Shown: positions 32,772 to 42,029, counted from the first letter of the stretch. The stretch: DNA of 51,508 nucleotides from Halobacteriales archaeon QS_3_64_16 (GCA_003021705.1 PXRJ01000010.1:37414-88921), one strand, 5' to 3'. Numbers and translations: made by a program. Notes: generated from the letters alone by a model not told the origin.

Positions 32772-34424
32772 TTACCAGTGTCGGGTAGCGTGTTCCGCGC
32801 CGACCCGGAGCCAGCAGTACTCGTAGCCACCCAGCTCGACTGCGACTCGGCCGTCATCGCGACGGGTGTGCTCGCCCGCACCGACGAGGCGGTGGAGCGG
32901 GTCGTCGGGGTCGCCGAGATCGAGGGGTACCGTCGCCGTGTCGGCGGCGAGATTGTGAACGGTGACGACGGTGTTTTCCTCCCAGTCGTACCGGTTCGCG
33001 AAGACCGAGTCGCTATCGGTTGCGAGTACCGTATGTGCCCCCCACCCGAGCGACGGACACTCCTTCCGGGTGCCGATCAGCCGACTCATCCGATCGAGCA
33101 GGGAGTTCTGTTCGGCGCGCTGGGCGGCAACGTTGACGTGCTCGTAGCTGAAGGGGCCCTCGTCGATGATCCCGCGAACGAGGTCGTCGGGATCGCCGTT
33201 CGAAAAGCCGGCGTTCGGGTCGTCCGACCAGTGCAGCGGGGTTCGGACCGCGTTGCGACCGGGTAAGGACAGATCCTCGCCCATTCCGATCTCGTCGCCC
33301 GAAACGATGATCGGCGTGCCCGGCAGCGCGAACAGGAGGCTGTAGGCGAGTTCGATCCGGTCGGGATCGCCCTCCAACATCGGCGCGAGCCGACGGCGCA
33401 GCCCCCGGCCGTAGATGCGCATCCGTTCCTCGGGGCCGAAGGTCTCGAAGACCTCCGCGCGAGCGCCGCCGGAAAGCCGGCCGACGTTGAGTTCGTCGTA
33501 GTTCCGCAGGAAGTTCGCCCACTGGCCAGTTCCCGAGACGTCGGGCAGGCGTTCGAGCCCGGCAACCAAGGGACTGGCCTCCTCGCGGGCGAGGGCGTGG
33601 GTGAGATGGGCGTTGAGCACGAAGTTCAGTAGCAAGTCCATCTCGTTGCCGTCCTCGCCGAAGTACGCCTCGAGTTCGTCGGGCGCGTCGTCGGCCTCGG
33701 CGAGGAGAACGGCGTCGCCTTCCCGGCTCCTGACGAACGATTTCATCTCCTTGAGGACTGAGTGGGGCTCCTCGAGAGGTGGGAGATCACCTTTCTGATC
33801 GATCATGAGCGTCGCGGCGTCGACCCGGAAGCCAGAGACCCCGAGCTCGAGCCAGAAGCCCAGGATCTTCCGGATCTCCTCACGGACATCGGGATTGCGA
33901 AGATTGAGATCGGGCTGGAACCGATAGAAGCGGTGGTAATAATACGCTTCCGCGACCTCGTCGTAGTTCCAGACGTCCTCCTCCTCGCCGGGAAAGAAGG
34001 TGTCCTTATCCGGTGCCTGAGCGGGTTCGTCCGTCCAGACGTAGTAGTCCCGGTAGGGCGAGTCCGGATCGCGGCGGGCGGCCTGGAACCAGGGGTGCTG
34101 ATCGGAGGTGTGATTCACCACCATGTCGATGATCACCCGGATGCCACGCGCCCGTGCCTCGTGGGTGAACTCGACGAAATCTCCCAAGGTCCCGAGCCGG
34201 GAGTCGACCTGGTAGTAATCGGCGATGTCGTAGCCATTGTCCAGATTGGGCGTCTCGTAAAAGGGCAACAACCAGATACAGGAGACCCCGAGCCGGGAGA
34301 GATACCCCAGGCGGTCGATCAGGCCCTGGAAATCACCAACTCCATCGCCGTCGCTATCGTAGAACGTCTCGACGTCCATCGAGTAAATCGTCTCGTTTTT
34401 GTGCCATTTGTCCTCGAGACCCAT
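32772..34424 (-). CDS. GH13 alpha-amylase family enzyme, trehalose-synthase-like
   Basis: The 550-residue GH13 protein has the (beta/alpha)8 barrel and a C-terminal beta domain. Blocks: FYDSDGDGVGDFQGLIDRLGYLSRLGVSCIWLLPFYETP, IIDMVVNHTSDQHPWFQAARRDPDSPYRDYYVW, nucleophile Asp202 in GFRVDAATL, acid/base Glu243 in VLLAEADD, and transition-state Asp310 in FLRNYDELN. It is closest to trehalose synthase (maltose glucosyltransferase) by these blocks, but region IV reads NYD where GH13 normally has NHD (His309 replaced by Tyr). It may act on maltose, trehalose or short glucans. A TATA-like CTTTTATCC lies about 45-53 bases upstream. Intact. Confidence 0.85.
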   Translation of the reverse strand: MGLEDKWHKNETIYSMDVETFYDSDGDGVGDFQGLIDRLGYLSRLGVSCIWLLPFYETPNLDNGYDIADYYQVDSRLGTLGDFVEFTHEARARGIRVIIDMVVNHTSDQHPWFQAARRDPDSPYRDYYVWTDEPAQAPDKDTFFPGEEEDVWNYDEVAEAYYYHRFYRFQPDLNLRNPDVREEIRKILGFWLELGVSGFRVDAATLMIDQKGDLPPLEEPHSVLKEMKSFVRSREGDAVLLAEADDAPDELEAYFGEDGNEMDLLLNFVLNAHLTHALAREEASPLVAGLERLPDVSGTGQWANFLRNYDELNVGRLSGGARAEVFETFGPEERMRIYGRGLRRRLAPMLEGDPDRIELAYSLLFALPGTPIIVSGDEIGMGEDLSLPGRNAVRTPLHWSDDPNAGFSNGDPDDLVRGIIDEGPFSYEHVNVAAQRAEQNSLLDRMSRLIGTRKECPSLGWGAHTVLATDSDSVFANRYDWEENTVVTVHNLAADTATVPLDLGDPDDPLHRLVGAGEHTRRDDGRVAVELGGYEYCWLRVGAEHATRHW

Positions 34425-34590
34425 AATATCACGTTCAGCAACCGAGTGACTGGAGCTAAGAAAGCAGGGGATAAAAGCGTCAGCATCTGGGTACCACCGC
34501 GGAGTACCACGGCAGGAACGACCTCGACGCTGCTTATAATCTCGAATCGAGGAGGACGATCGCTCGACGGCCCGGCCAGGATGGCGGTAC

Positions 34591-35553
34591 TCAGATCACG
34601 ACTCCCGATTTGAGGATCGCGATGAGGACGGTGAGGACGGGGACGCTCGCGAGCGTCGTCGTGAGGACGGCGGTACTGACGTACTCGGGGCCGGTGGGAT
34701 CGCCGACGTCAGGGCTGAACTCGATGACGAGGATGAGGGAGGTGATCGCCGCCGGGGTGGCACATTCGAGGACGAACACGCGGGCAACGGTCGTGTTCTC
34801 GAAGCCAAGTGCGAGCACCACGCCGAGGCCGACGACCGGCGCGGCGATCAGCTTGAGGACGTTGGTTCTGGCCACGCGACCGAGCGCCGCGCCGTGGTTC
34901 GCGCCCGCGAGTTCGATGCCGACCAGCAGCAACATGATCGGGATCGAAGCGTCGCCGACCAACTGCAGGGTCTGCATCGTGGTGCTCTCCGGGGGTGGGA
35001 CGACGCCTGCGAGACGGACGAGCACCGCGAGCGCAACGGCGTAGATCATCGGGAGTTTCAACACGGCGCTCAGCGTGCCGAGACCCCGCTCGCCTCCGCC
35101 GTGCGAGGCGACGTAGACCCCGGGGTGTAGATGACGATGCTCTGGAGCACGAGAAATAGGACTGCGGTCGCGCGGCCGACCTCGCCGAAGGCGAACTCCG
35201 AAAGCGGGATGCCGTAGTTCCCCGAGTTCGGGAAGGTGCTCGTGAGGACGAGTGCGCTCTTTATGGGTTCGGCCTCGCCCAGCACGCGGCCGATCCCTTC
35301 GGCGAGGCCGGCCATCACGAAGAGGAAGAGCACGAGGCCGCCGATCACCTTCAACAGGGTTTCGCCGTCGATGGTCGAACTCACTAAGCTGTGGAAAGAT
35401 CAGCGCCGGCACGAGCACGTAGATCGTGACGGTGTTGAGGGGGGCAACGTCGATATCGCGCAGGCTCCTAAGTAGATAGCCCACCGCCGCGATGGCGACG
35501 ATCGGGGCGATCGCGGTTACAAAGATAGATAGCAGAGAACTACTTGTCGCCAT
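34591..35553 (-). pseudogene. AEC-family (auxin efflux carrier-like) transporter with two compensating frameshifts
   Basis: The outer frame gives a normal start (MATSSSLLSIFVTAIAPIVAIAAVGYLLRS... VPALIF) and a normal second half (LGTLSAVLKLPMIYAVALAVLVRLAGVVPPPE ... TPAAITSLILVIEFSPDVG ... VLTVLIAILKSGVVI). Between about 35393 and 35118 the correct protein (VSSTIDGETLLKVIGGLVLFLFVMAGLAEG ... LVLTSTFPNSGNYGIPLSEFAFG) is in another frame. An extra G in CTGTGGAAAG near 35393 and a missing base at the CCCCGGGG run 35118-35125 explain it. Ten membrane helices would be present if both were repaired. Either a pseudogene or sequencing errors in a permease gene. Confidence 0.82.
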
Positions 35554-35667
35554 CGACTCGTCTCGCTCCGGTCGATTCGTCGGCCGGTGAAAAAGCCCGC
35601 CGGTTCGCTCCTGGGACTATCGACCGGGGAACCAGCCAGGGAATCGAGGTCGGCGAACGGCAGAGAC

Positions 35668-36225
35668 TCAGCTGAGGTCGCGTTTCATCTGTGCGGGGTT
35701 GCCAGCGACGAGCGTGTTCGCCGGTACGTCCTCGGTGACGACCGCCCCAGAAGCGACGATCGCGTCGTCGCCGACCGTGACGCCCGGGTTCAGCACCGCT
35801 CGCCCACCGATCCAGACGTTCGCGCCGACGGTAACCGGATCTCCCCACTCGATCTCTTTGCACCTGGAGGCGGCGTCCCTCGGGTGGGCTGCGGTATAGG
35901 CGTGGACACCGGGGCCGAGTAGGCAGTTCTCGCCGAACCGCACGGGACAGATGTCGAGGATCACACACCCGAAGTTAGCGTAGAAGTCCCCGCCGACGTG
36001 GATATTATAACCGTAATCACATCGAACGGGCGGTTCGATCGTCAGGCGTCCGTCGATCGAGCCAAGCAACTCTTTGAGGAGGTCCTGGCGGGCTCTCGAG
36101 TCGGTTGCTGGCGTCTCGTCGAACCGACGGGTGAGTGCCCGCGCGCGTTCGCGATCGCGTACGAGTTCGGGGTCGGACGGATCGTAGGGCTCGCCGGCGA
36201 GCATCCGCTCTTTCGCCGACCTCAC
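35668..36225 (-). CDS. Maltose/galactoside O-acetyltransferase family (left-handed beta helix)
   Basis: The 185-residue acetyl-CoA-dependent enzyme begins with the helical MRSAKERMLAGEPYDPSDPELVRDRERARALTRRF block typical of maltose acetyltransferases. It continues into hexapeptide repeats (IHVGGDFYANFGCVILDICPVRFGENCLLGPGVHAYTAAHP) with the catalytic His in AAHP. It ends IGGRAVLNPGVTVGDDAIVASGAVVTEDVPANTLVAGNPAQMKR. It is expected to act as a trimer in the cytoplasm on sugars. It lies 166 bases from the divergently organised M20 gene's stop. No frameshift. Confidence 0.92.
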   Translation of the reverse strand: MRSAKERMLAGEPYDPSDPELVRDRERARALTRRFDETPATDSRARQDLLKELLGSIDGRLTIEPPVRCDYGYNIHVGGDFYANFGCVILDICPVRFGENCLLGPGVHAYTAAHPRDAASRCKEIEWGDPVTVGANVWIGGRAVLNPGVTVGDDAIVASGAVVTEDVPANTLVAGNPAQMKRDLS

Positions 36226-36391
36226 GTCCTTTGCCCCCCAGAATCGGTTCTCGGGCCGTCACCGCCCGATCGGTATCCCGGGAGCGCTGTAACCGGTGGA
36301 GTCGGCGGGATCGGGGAAAGCGGCAGGGCGACCCGGTCCAGTTGAGCCACTGAAACGGCCGACAGTGGCTGTGGAACCGAACGGGAGTGAG

Positions 36392-37675
36392 TCACGGCGG
36401 GCTCGAAGCGACGTCGAGGATCGACTCGGTCAGGACGTCGACGCCGATGTCGATCGAGCGCTCGTCGACATCGAAGTTCGCCGTGTGATGACCTCCAGGA
36501 TGGTCGGTGCCGATCGCGACGTAGGTCGCCTCGCCGCCGTTTTCCTGCACTTTGCGCATCAGGTAGGTCGCGTCTTCGCTCCCGCCCAACGTATCGCGGT
36601 CGGTCGGCGTGTCGACGGCGTCGTTCTCCTGGGCTGCGTCGAGAACCAGATCGGCGAGTGCGGCGTCGCTCTCCGCACTGGGAGCCTCGCCCTCGTTCGC
36701 GATCGATACCGAACAACTGTGGGTTTCGGCGGCTCCGCGCAGCACCCGAGTCGCCCTCTCTGACATGTACTCCATCAGCTCGGTCGTCTGGCCCCGGACC
36801 TCCCCCTCGATGAACGCCTCCTCGGGGACGATATTCGACGCGGTGCCCCCGCCGACCCGGCCGGCGTTCACCCGCGTCGGGCCGTCCTCGTGGCGGGGGA
36901 TAGCATAGAGAGCCGAGATCGCGTCCGCCATCGCTTGGACGGCATTGCGCCCCTCATTGGGTTTCCCGCCCGCGTGGGCCGGGGTGCCGGAAAAGCTAGC
37001 TAGAAAGCCACTCACCGCGAGGAAGCCATCGACCCCGGCGACGACCTCGCCGGTGGGGTGATCGAGGCCGACGTGAATAGCGAAGAGGTACTCGACGTCC
37101 TCCAAGTGGCCCGACTCGGCCATTGCCTTCCCGCCAGCGACCTGTTCCTCACCGGGCTGGAAGAAGACTTTGAGCGTGCCTGAAAAGTCGCTTTCCTTCA
37201 GGGCTTCGAGCACGCCGATCCCGGTCGCGACGTGGGCGTCGTGTCCGCAGGCGTGCATCCGCTCGTCGTGCAGCGATCGAAACTCCTCGCGTACGGGGAG
37301 GTGGCCTTCTTCCTGGGATTCGGCGCGGGGAAGCCCGTCGATGTCGACCCGGAGCCCGATTGTCGGGCCCTCTCCCTGTTCGAGGACGGCGACCGCGCCG
37401 GTGTACCCGCCCGCGGCCGCCTCTAAGACGTCAGACCGGGCACCGGCCTCGCGGGCGCGCTCGAGGCTCGCTTCGAGTTCGCCTTCGTTGGGCACGGCCA
37501 TGCGGTGTTCGGGGGCGAGGGCGTCTTTCCCGTAGTAGAGTTCGTCGACGCCGATCCGCTCGAGTTCGTCGATGATCCGGCTCGTCGTGTAGAACTCCCG
37601 CCAGGCGAGTTCGGGTCGCTGGTGAAGGTCGCGGCGCAGCTCCGATAGGTGCGAGCGCTCGGTTACTTGGCTCAT
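36392..37675 (-). CDS. M20-family amidohydrolase (aminobenzoyl-glutamate hydrolase AbgA-like)
   Basis: The 427-residue metallohydrolase starts MSQVTERSHLSELRRDLHQRPELAWREFYTTSRIIDELERIGVDELYYGKDALAPEHRM, close to AbgA-type start blocks. Metal and active-site motifs are GLRVDIDGLP, HACGHDAHVATGIGVLE, VFFQPGEEQVAGGKAMAESG and HTANFDVDERSIDIGVDVL. A dimerisation domain lies between (SGFLASFSGTPAHAGGKPNEGRNAVQAMADAI). It cleaves amide bonds of N-acyl amino acids or similar. The exact substrate is unknown. Start 37675 has a well-placed TATA box. The frame is open upstream, but that extension is not protein-like. Confidence 0.92.
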   Translation of the reverse strand: MSQVTERSHLSELRRDLHQRPELAWREFYTTSRIIDELERIGVDELYYGKDALAPEHRMAVPNEGELEASLERAREAGARSDVLEAAAGGYTGAVAVLEQGEGPTIGLRVDIDGLPRAESQEEGHLPVREEFRSLHDERMHACGHDAHVATGIGVLEALKESDFSGTLKVFFQPGEEQVAGGKAMAESGHLEDVEYLFAIHVGLDHPTGEVVAGVDGFLAVSGFLASFSGTPAHAGGKPNEGRNAVQAMADAISALYAIPRHEDGPTRVNAGRVGGGTASNIVPEEAFIEGEVRGQTTELMEYMSERATRVLRGAAETHSCSVSIANEGEAPSAESDAALADLVLDAAQENDAVDTPTDRDTLGGSEDATYLMRKVQENGGEATYVAIGTDHPGGHHTANFDVDERSIDIGVDVLTESILDVASSPP

Positions 37676-37696
37676 AGGTCGGGCAGGCGGCGGGGA

Positions 37697-37707
37697 GTCA
37701 TAAATCC
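37697..37707 (-). promoter_or_regulatory. TATA box of the M20 amidohydrolase gene
   Basis: On the minus strand GGATTTATGAC lies 22-32 bases before ATG 37675, fitting a leaderless transcript. Confidence 0.6.
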
Positions 37708-37874
37708 GGCTACGGCGACCCTCGCCACCGGTTCGGGATGCCCGACCACACACAAACGGTACGATCACGACTCGCTCGCCGGTTCCTGAAGTGGAGGGGA
37801 AAGGGAAAAGAGGTGTAGTGCAGTTCGACTGATGACGTCGGTCGCCGCCTGCCAGTCCCCTTCGAGATCCGAGG

Positions 37875-38823
37875 CTAGATAGATCTTGCATAATCGACGC
37901 CGAACCCCTCAGACTGGCTGTAGACGTCGTTGTTGTATTCCGGCTGTAACGGACCGAGATTCGAGTGGAGTTCGGTGACGACGTTTCCACCGCTGTCGTA
38001 GAAATCGACCCGGATTCATGCCCCGACCAACTGCTGATCGGTAACGTTTTCCATCTCGGTATAGACGGTATCGTAGCTGGAGGGGTAGTGACTAGCCAGT
38101 TCGAGTCCGGTTCCCCCAACACCACCCCCGCTAGAGGAGCTCCCACCTCCTCCGGCGTCACCGACATTATCTTTGACCAGATCTCCATTGACGTACACTT
38201 CCATCTCGCCGGCCGTAAGAGCGATATCGGTGAGTTCACCGTCGAAAGTTATATTGATCGTTGCCACCGGCCAGTGAACCACTCAGAGCATCGTTGTCGT
38301 CACCACGTATTTCGTCCGGCCGGACCGGGTCTGACGGGTCGTCCGGCGGATCGACGTCCTTCTTATAAGCGAACCGGCCGTCAACCCTGATCTCGTAGAA
38401 GCCCCGAGCTGAGCCGACGGCGACGACGTTCAGTTCGTTTTCAAGCGTCTCCGTGACTTCATATCCTTGGGTTTTCCCCTCTTCCGTTTGAGTCTCGGTT
38501 TCAGTTTCGGTCGGTGTGTCGGCTTCAGTTCCGGTCGCCGTGTCAGTGTCGGTCTCCGTCTCGGATTCGGTCTCGGTCTCCGTTTCAGTCGACGTTTCGG
38601 TGTCGGTGTCAGTCTTCGTCTCGGCTCGCGTTCGCGTCCCGGTTGGCGTCTCGCTGTCCGTCGCTACCGTCGTTGCCGTCGTCCCCTCCGCACCTGCTTG
38701 TACTGGTGGCGAAGTGTTCTCGCCGCTCGACCCGACGTTGACCGTACAGCCGGCGAGCCCGCTCACCGCGATCAGCCCCGCGCTGGTGAGAACCCCTCGT
38801 CGGTCATTGTCTACCGTTAACAT
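37875..38823 (-). pseudogene. Haloarchaeal lipoprotein with Thr/Glu linker, frameshift and nonsense codon
   Basis: It starts at ATG 38823 with lipobox-type VLTSAGLIAVSGLAGC, a Thr/Glu/Ser linker of about 70 residues and a domain beginning QGYEVTETLENELNVVAVGSARGFYEIRVDGRFAYK. Near 38260-38264 one extra base changes the frame: the first frame ends at 38236, while TINITFDGELTDIALTAGEMEVYVNGDLVKDNVG continues in the next frame. That frame meets TGA at 38016-38018 and resumes IRVDFYDSGGNVVTELHSNLGPLQPEYNNDVYSQSEGFG to TAG 37875. CGA to TGA (Arg to stop) is the simplest change. Two independent lesions argue for a true pseudogene. Function was probably a surface-exposed lipoprotein; the domain is unknown. 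Confidence 0.82.
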
Positions 38824-38840
38824 TCCGCACACCGACGCGC

Positions 38841-38850
38841 ATAATAAACG
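38841..38850 (-). promoter_or_regulatory. TATA box of the broken lipoprotein gene
   Basis: On the minus strand CGTTTATTAT lies 18-27 bases before ATG 38823. The promoter still looks intact, so an mRNA may be made. Confidence 0.55.
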
Positions 38851-38900
38851 TATCCCATGCTTTCGGTCGGCAGTTCGGGAACGAATCCGTCGGGCCGGAG

Positions 38901-39227
38901 TTACTTGCCCGCGGTGTGGATTTGATCGAGTTCGACCTCGACGTGGATCGATGGGGGAAACTCCCGGGTCGCGGCGACGCGGGCGACATCGTCGTGGCCG
39001 ACTATCTCTAACTGTCTCGTATAGACGGTATAATCCCAAGATGTGAAACGCTCGCCCTCGCTGGTTAGGGTCTTGGACTGTGGGACTCGGTACTCGTCGG
39101 GCGGTCCGGTGTGCGGTCCCCTGAGGTCGGCTCCCTTGCGCTCGACGACCGACACGATCTCCGAGACGACCGCATCAAGCGCCCGTCGGTCGCCACTCGA
39201 CAGCGCGAGTTTCGTGACGGTGGTCAT
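38901..39227 (-). CDS. uS10-like ribosomal protein paralogue
   Basis: The 108-residue protein reads MTTVTKLALSSGDRRALDAVVSEIVSVVERKGADLRGPHTGPPDEYRVPQSKTL, then FTSWDYTVYTRQLEIVGHDDVARVAATREFPPSIHVEVELDQI. The KGADLRGPHTGPP loop and the strand order are those of ribosomal protein S10, but the sequence is more acidic and longer at the C-terminus than main S10. It fits the second, uncharacterised uS10/mL48 family protein found in haloarchaea. The role is unknown. It may bind the small subunit or another RNA-protein complex. Not in a ribosomal operon here. Confidence 0.82.
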   Translation of the reverse strand: MTTVTKLALSSGDRRALDAVVSEIVSVVERKGADLRGPHTGPPDEYRVPQSKTLTSEGERFTSWDYTVYTRQLEIVGHDDVARVAATREFPPSIHVEVELDQIHTAGK

Positions 39228-39388
39228 AAGTGCCGTTCGATGCCGACGTGAGAGGTACCTAAAAGCCTACCGAGACCGGCTGCAGTGATCCATACGATTG
39301 CCGCTAGCTCCCTCTCGATCTCGGTGACTACTCCCCTACTCCGCCCCACACCTCCGGGAGACCGGATCCGGGGTCGGAATCAGGACCG

Positions 39389-40414
39389 TCAGTGCCCGAT
39401 GACGGCCCCGTCCTCGTCGTAGCGTGCTTCGGTGATCCGATCGTGCTGGTCGTCCGACAGCGAGAGTTCGACGGCCCCGACGTTGTCCTCCAGTTGATCG
39501 GTCGTGCGCGCGCCGATAATGGGGACACAGGTGAATCGATCCTGATCGATCAGCCAGCGCAGCGCGACCTGGGCGGGGGTGGCACTCTCCTCCTCGGCGA
39601 CCTCCCGAACGGTATCGAGAATCGACCAGCCCCGCTCGGAGAGGTAGTAGTCGGTGAACTGATCGTCGAAGCTAGCTCGCGAGCCATCGGGCGCTTCGAC
39701 GGCTGTCGGATCGTCGGGGTCGGCGCGCTCGTACTTCCCGGTGAGAAAGCCCCCCGCCAGCGGCGAGTAGGGACAGACCGCTACGTCCTGGTCGGCACAC
39801 ACGTCGAGATACTCCGCGACGTCTTCGTAGTACGCGGCATGGAAGAGCGGCTGGGTGACGTCGAAGCGCGCGAGATCGTGGACCTCGGATTTCCAGAGCG
39901 CTTTCGTGAGCTGCCAGGAGGCCATCGTCGAGGCCCCGAGGTAGTTGACCTTCCCCTTATCGACGAGCGTGTCGAGGGCGTCCAAGGTCTCGGTGATAGA
40001 GGTCTCTTCGTCGAAGCGGTGGATGTAGTAGAGGTCGAGGTACTCGGTCCCGAGTCGATCGAGCGTGCCTTCGATCTGGGTGCGGATGTGCTTGCGCGAG
40101 AGTCCAGAATCGTTCGGGCCGGGCTCGCCCCGGCCGTCGAAGGGGAAATAGACCTTCGAGGCGAGCACGAAGTCCTCGCGGTCGTACTCCTCGAGCCAGT
40201 TACCGATCCACTGCTCGCTCGTACCATTCGGGTCGCCGTAGACGTTCGCGGTGTCGATGAAGTTGATGCCCCGATCCCAGGCGGCATCGAGCAACTCGTG
40301 GGCTTCGTCCTCGTTCGTCTCTAAGGTATCGCCGGTCTGCTTGCCGAAGCGCCAGGTGCCGAAACAGAGATCCGAGACTTTGGTGCCGGTCGCGCCGAGG
40401 GTTCGATACTCCAT
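39389..40414 (-). CDS. Aldo/keto reductase (intact)
   Basis: This 341-residue NADPH-dependent oxidoreductase of the potassium-channel-beta/YakC-like branch begins MEYRTLGATGTKVSDLCFGTWRFG and continues INFIDTANVYGDPNGTSEQWIGNWL (Asp, Tyr), FVLASKVYFPF (Lys) and LDLYYIHRFDEET (His). VAVCPYSPLAGGFLTGKYE and the NADPH loop VPIIGARTTDQLEDNVGA follow. Start 40414 gives the usual MEYRTLG. A GTG- or ATG-like extension upstream is not family-like. Its substrate is probably a sugar or xenobiotic carbonyl, but this is not deducible. Compare the broken aldo/keto reductase of a different branch at 30643-31438. Confidence 0.93.
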   Translation of the reverse strand: MEYRTLGATGTKVSDLCFGTWRFGKQTGDTLETNEDEAHELLDAAWDRGINFIDTANVYGDPNGTSEQWIGNWLEEYDREDFVLASKVYFPFDGRGEPGPNDSGLSRKHIRTQIEGTLDRLGTEYLDLYYIHRFDEETSITETLDALDTLVDKGKVNYLGASTMASWQLTKALWKSEVHDLARFDVTQPLFHAAYYEDVAEYLDVCADQDVAVCPYSPLAGGFLTGKYERADPDDPTAVEAPDGSRASFDDQFTDYYLSERGWSILDTVREVAEEESATPAQVALRWLIDQDRFTCVPIIGARTTDQLEDNVGAVELSLSDDQHDRITEARYDEDGAVIGH

Positions 40415-40523
40415 GATCACACCTCGATGGCCGGGTAGAAAAATCCCGCTATCAGCAGGGTTCGCTGCCGAACCACCGACGATGGCTCTGCTGTTCCCGT
40501 CGGTCACCTGCGAATCGCGTCGG

Positions 40524-40530
40524 ACTTAAG
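40524..40530 (+). promoter_or_regulatory. TATA-like box of proS
   Basis: ACTTAAG lies 24-30 bases before ATG 40554, fitting a leaderless start. Confidence 0.55.
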
Positions 40531-40553
40531 CCCGCCGTGTGACAGTTTCGGGT

Positions 40554-42029
40554 ATGAGCGGCCAACAGGACCTCGGCATCACCGAGAGCAAGGAACACAG
40601 CCCGGGCGAGTGGTACGCCGAAGTCGTGCGGAAAGCGGAACTGGCGGATTACGCGCCGATGGGCGGGTTCATCGTCACCCGACCCCGGGGGTATGGCCTC
40701 TGGGAGGAAATCAGGGATCACCTCGACGCGCAGTTCGAAGCGACCGGCGTCGAGAACGCCTACTTCCCCCTCTTTATCCCCGAGAGCTACCTCGAGAACG
40801 AAAAGGAGATCGTTGAGGGCTTCGACCCCGAGGTGGCGTGGGTCACCCACGGCGGCCACGAGGAGTTAGACGAACGCCTCGCGGTCCGCCCGACTTCTGA
40901 AAGTATCATCGCGCCGTTCCTAAGCCAGTGGGTCAGGAGTCATCGGGATCTCCCGCTGCGCCTCAACCAGTGGTGTTCAGTGGTGCGCTGGGAGGCAACC
41001 GACACCAAACCGTTCTTCCGTACCAAGGAGTTCCTCTGGCAGGAGGGCCACACCGCCCACCGGGAGCACGACGGCGCGTGGGAAGAGACCATGCGCCGCC
41101 TCGATCAGTACGAACACACCTACGAAGATCTACTCTCGATCCCCGTGCTTCGAGGACAGAAACCCGATCACGACAAGTTCCCTGGCGCACACACCACGAC
41201 CACCTTAGAAGCGCTCATGCCCGACGGTAAATCCGTCCAGGGCGCGACCTCCCATCACCTGGGCCAGACCTTCGCGGAGGCCTTCGACGTTGCCTACATC
41301 GACGAGGACGAGAACGAACACCTCGCGCATACCACCTCCTGGGGGCTGTCCTGGCGGGCGCTCGGCGCGCTGATCATGACTCACTCGGACGACCAGGGTC
41401 TCGTCCTCCCCCCAAAGATCGCCCCCGAGCAAGTCGTCGTAGTGCCGATCTGGCAGGAAGACACTCAGGAGGAAGTACTCGACTATGCCGCAGGTGTGGC
41501 CAGGGATCTCGATGACGCCGGAGTGCGGGTCCACCTCGACGACCGCGACGAGCGCAATCCCGGCTTCAAATACAACGAATGGGAGCTGAAGGGCGTCCCT
41601 CTCAGAATCGAGATCGGCCCGAACGAGGTCGCCGAAGACGAACTCACCCTCGTCCATCGTCCCGACGGCGAGTCCGCAGTAGAGAGTCGAGAGACCGTCG
41701 CCGAGACCACCAGAGAGCACTGCGAGGAGATCGCCGCGAAACTCTACGTCGCAGCAGAGACGAACCTCGCGGAGAACGTTCGAGACGCCGAAAGCAGAGA
41801 CGAGATCCTGGGCACGATCGGTCAGCACGGCGGCTACGTCCGCACGCCCTGGTGTGGGAACGAAGCATGTGAGACCGAGATCAAAGACCAGATCGCCGCC
41901 GAAATAGTTCTCGTGCCCTTCGAGAACAACGAGGACAAACACCTCGAGGGAGTGCTCGCCGGGGAAGCCAACTGTGCGATCTGTGGAGAGCAAGCGATCG
42001 AGACCGCCTACTTCGCCAGGAACTACTAG
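40554..42029 (+). CDS. proS: Prolyl-tRNA synthetase (archaeal/eukaryotic type)
   Basis: The 491-residue class II synthetase has motif 1 region GFIVTRPRGYGLWEEIRDHLD, ENAYFPLFIPESYLENEKE, the TSE loop VRPTSESIIAP, motif 2 RLNQWCSVVRWEATDTKPFFRTKEFLWQEGHTAH, and motif 3 TTSWGLSWRALGALIMTHSDDQGLVLPPKIAP. An anticodon-binding domain (QVVVVPIWQ to AAKLY) follows, then a C-terminal zinc-type domain with four Cys (WCGNEAC and CAICGEQ) ending in a Tyr (NY), as usual in the archaeal form. It charges tRNA-Pro in the cytoplasm. Start ATG 40554 is supported by the TATA box. Confidence 0.96.
   Translation: MSGQQDLGITESKEHSPGEWYAEVVRKAELADYAPMGGFIVTRPRGYGLWEEIRDHLDAQFEATGVENAYFPLFIPESYLENEKEIVEGFDPEVAWVTHGGHEELDERLAVRPTSESIIAPFLSQWVRSHRDLPLRLNQWCSVVRWEATDTKPFFRTKEFLWQEGHTAHREHDGAWEETMRRLDQYEHTYEDLLSIPVLRGQKPDHDKFPGAHTTTTLEALMPDGKSVQGATSHHLGQTFAEAFDVAYIDEDENEHLAHTTSWGLSWRALGALIMTHSDDQGLVLPPKIAPEQVVVVPIWQEDTQEEVLDYAAGVARDLDDAGVRVHLDDRDERNPGFKYNEWELKGVPLRIEIGPNEVAEDELTLVHRPDGESAVESRETVAETTREHCEEIAAKLYVAAETNLAENVRDAESRDEILGTIGQHGGYVRTPWCGNEACETEIKDQIAAEIVLVPFENNEDKHLEGVLAGEANCAICGEQAIETAYFARNY

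Noticed and set aside
36296-36370. tRNA-like stretch on the minus strand (AGTGGCTCAACTGGACCGGGTCGCC, with a short GTCGGC/GCCGAC stem)
   Set aside because: It resembles a D-arm, but no anticodon stem or T-arm can be drawn, so no tRNA is called. A tRNA fragment is possible but unsupported.
38460-39046. 176-codon plus-strand frame rich in Val/Ser opposite the lipoprotein linker
   Set aside because: It is the antisense of Thr/Glu codons (SVSVSV pattern), a known artefact of such stalks.
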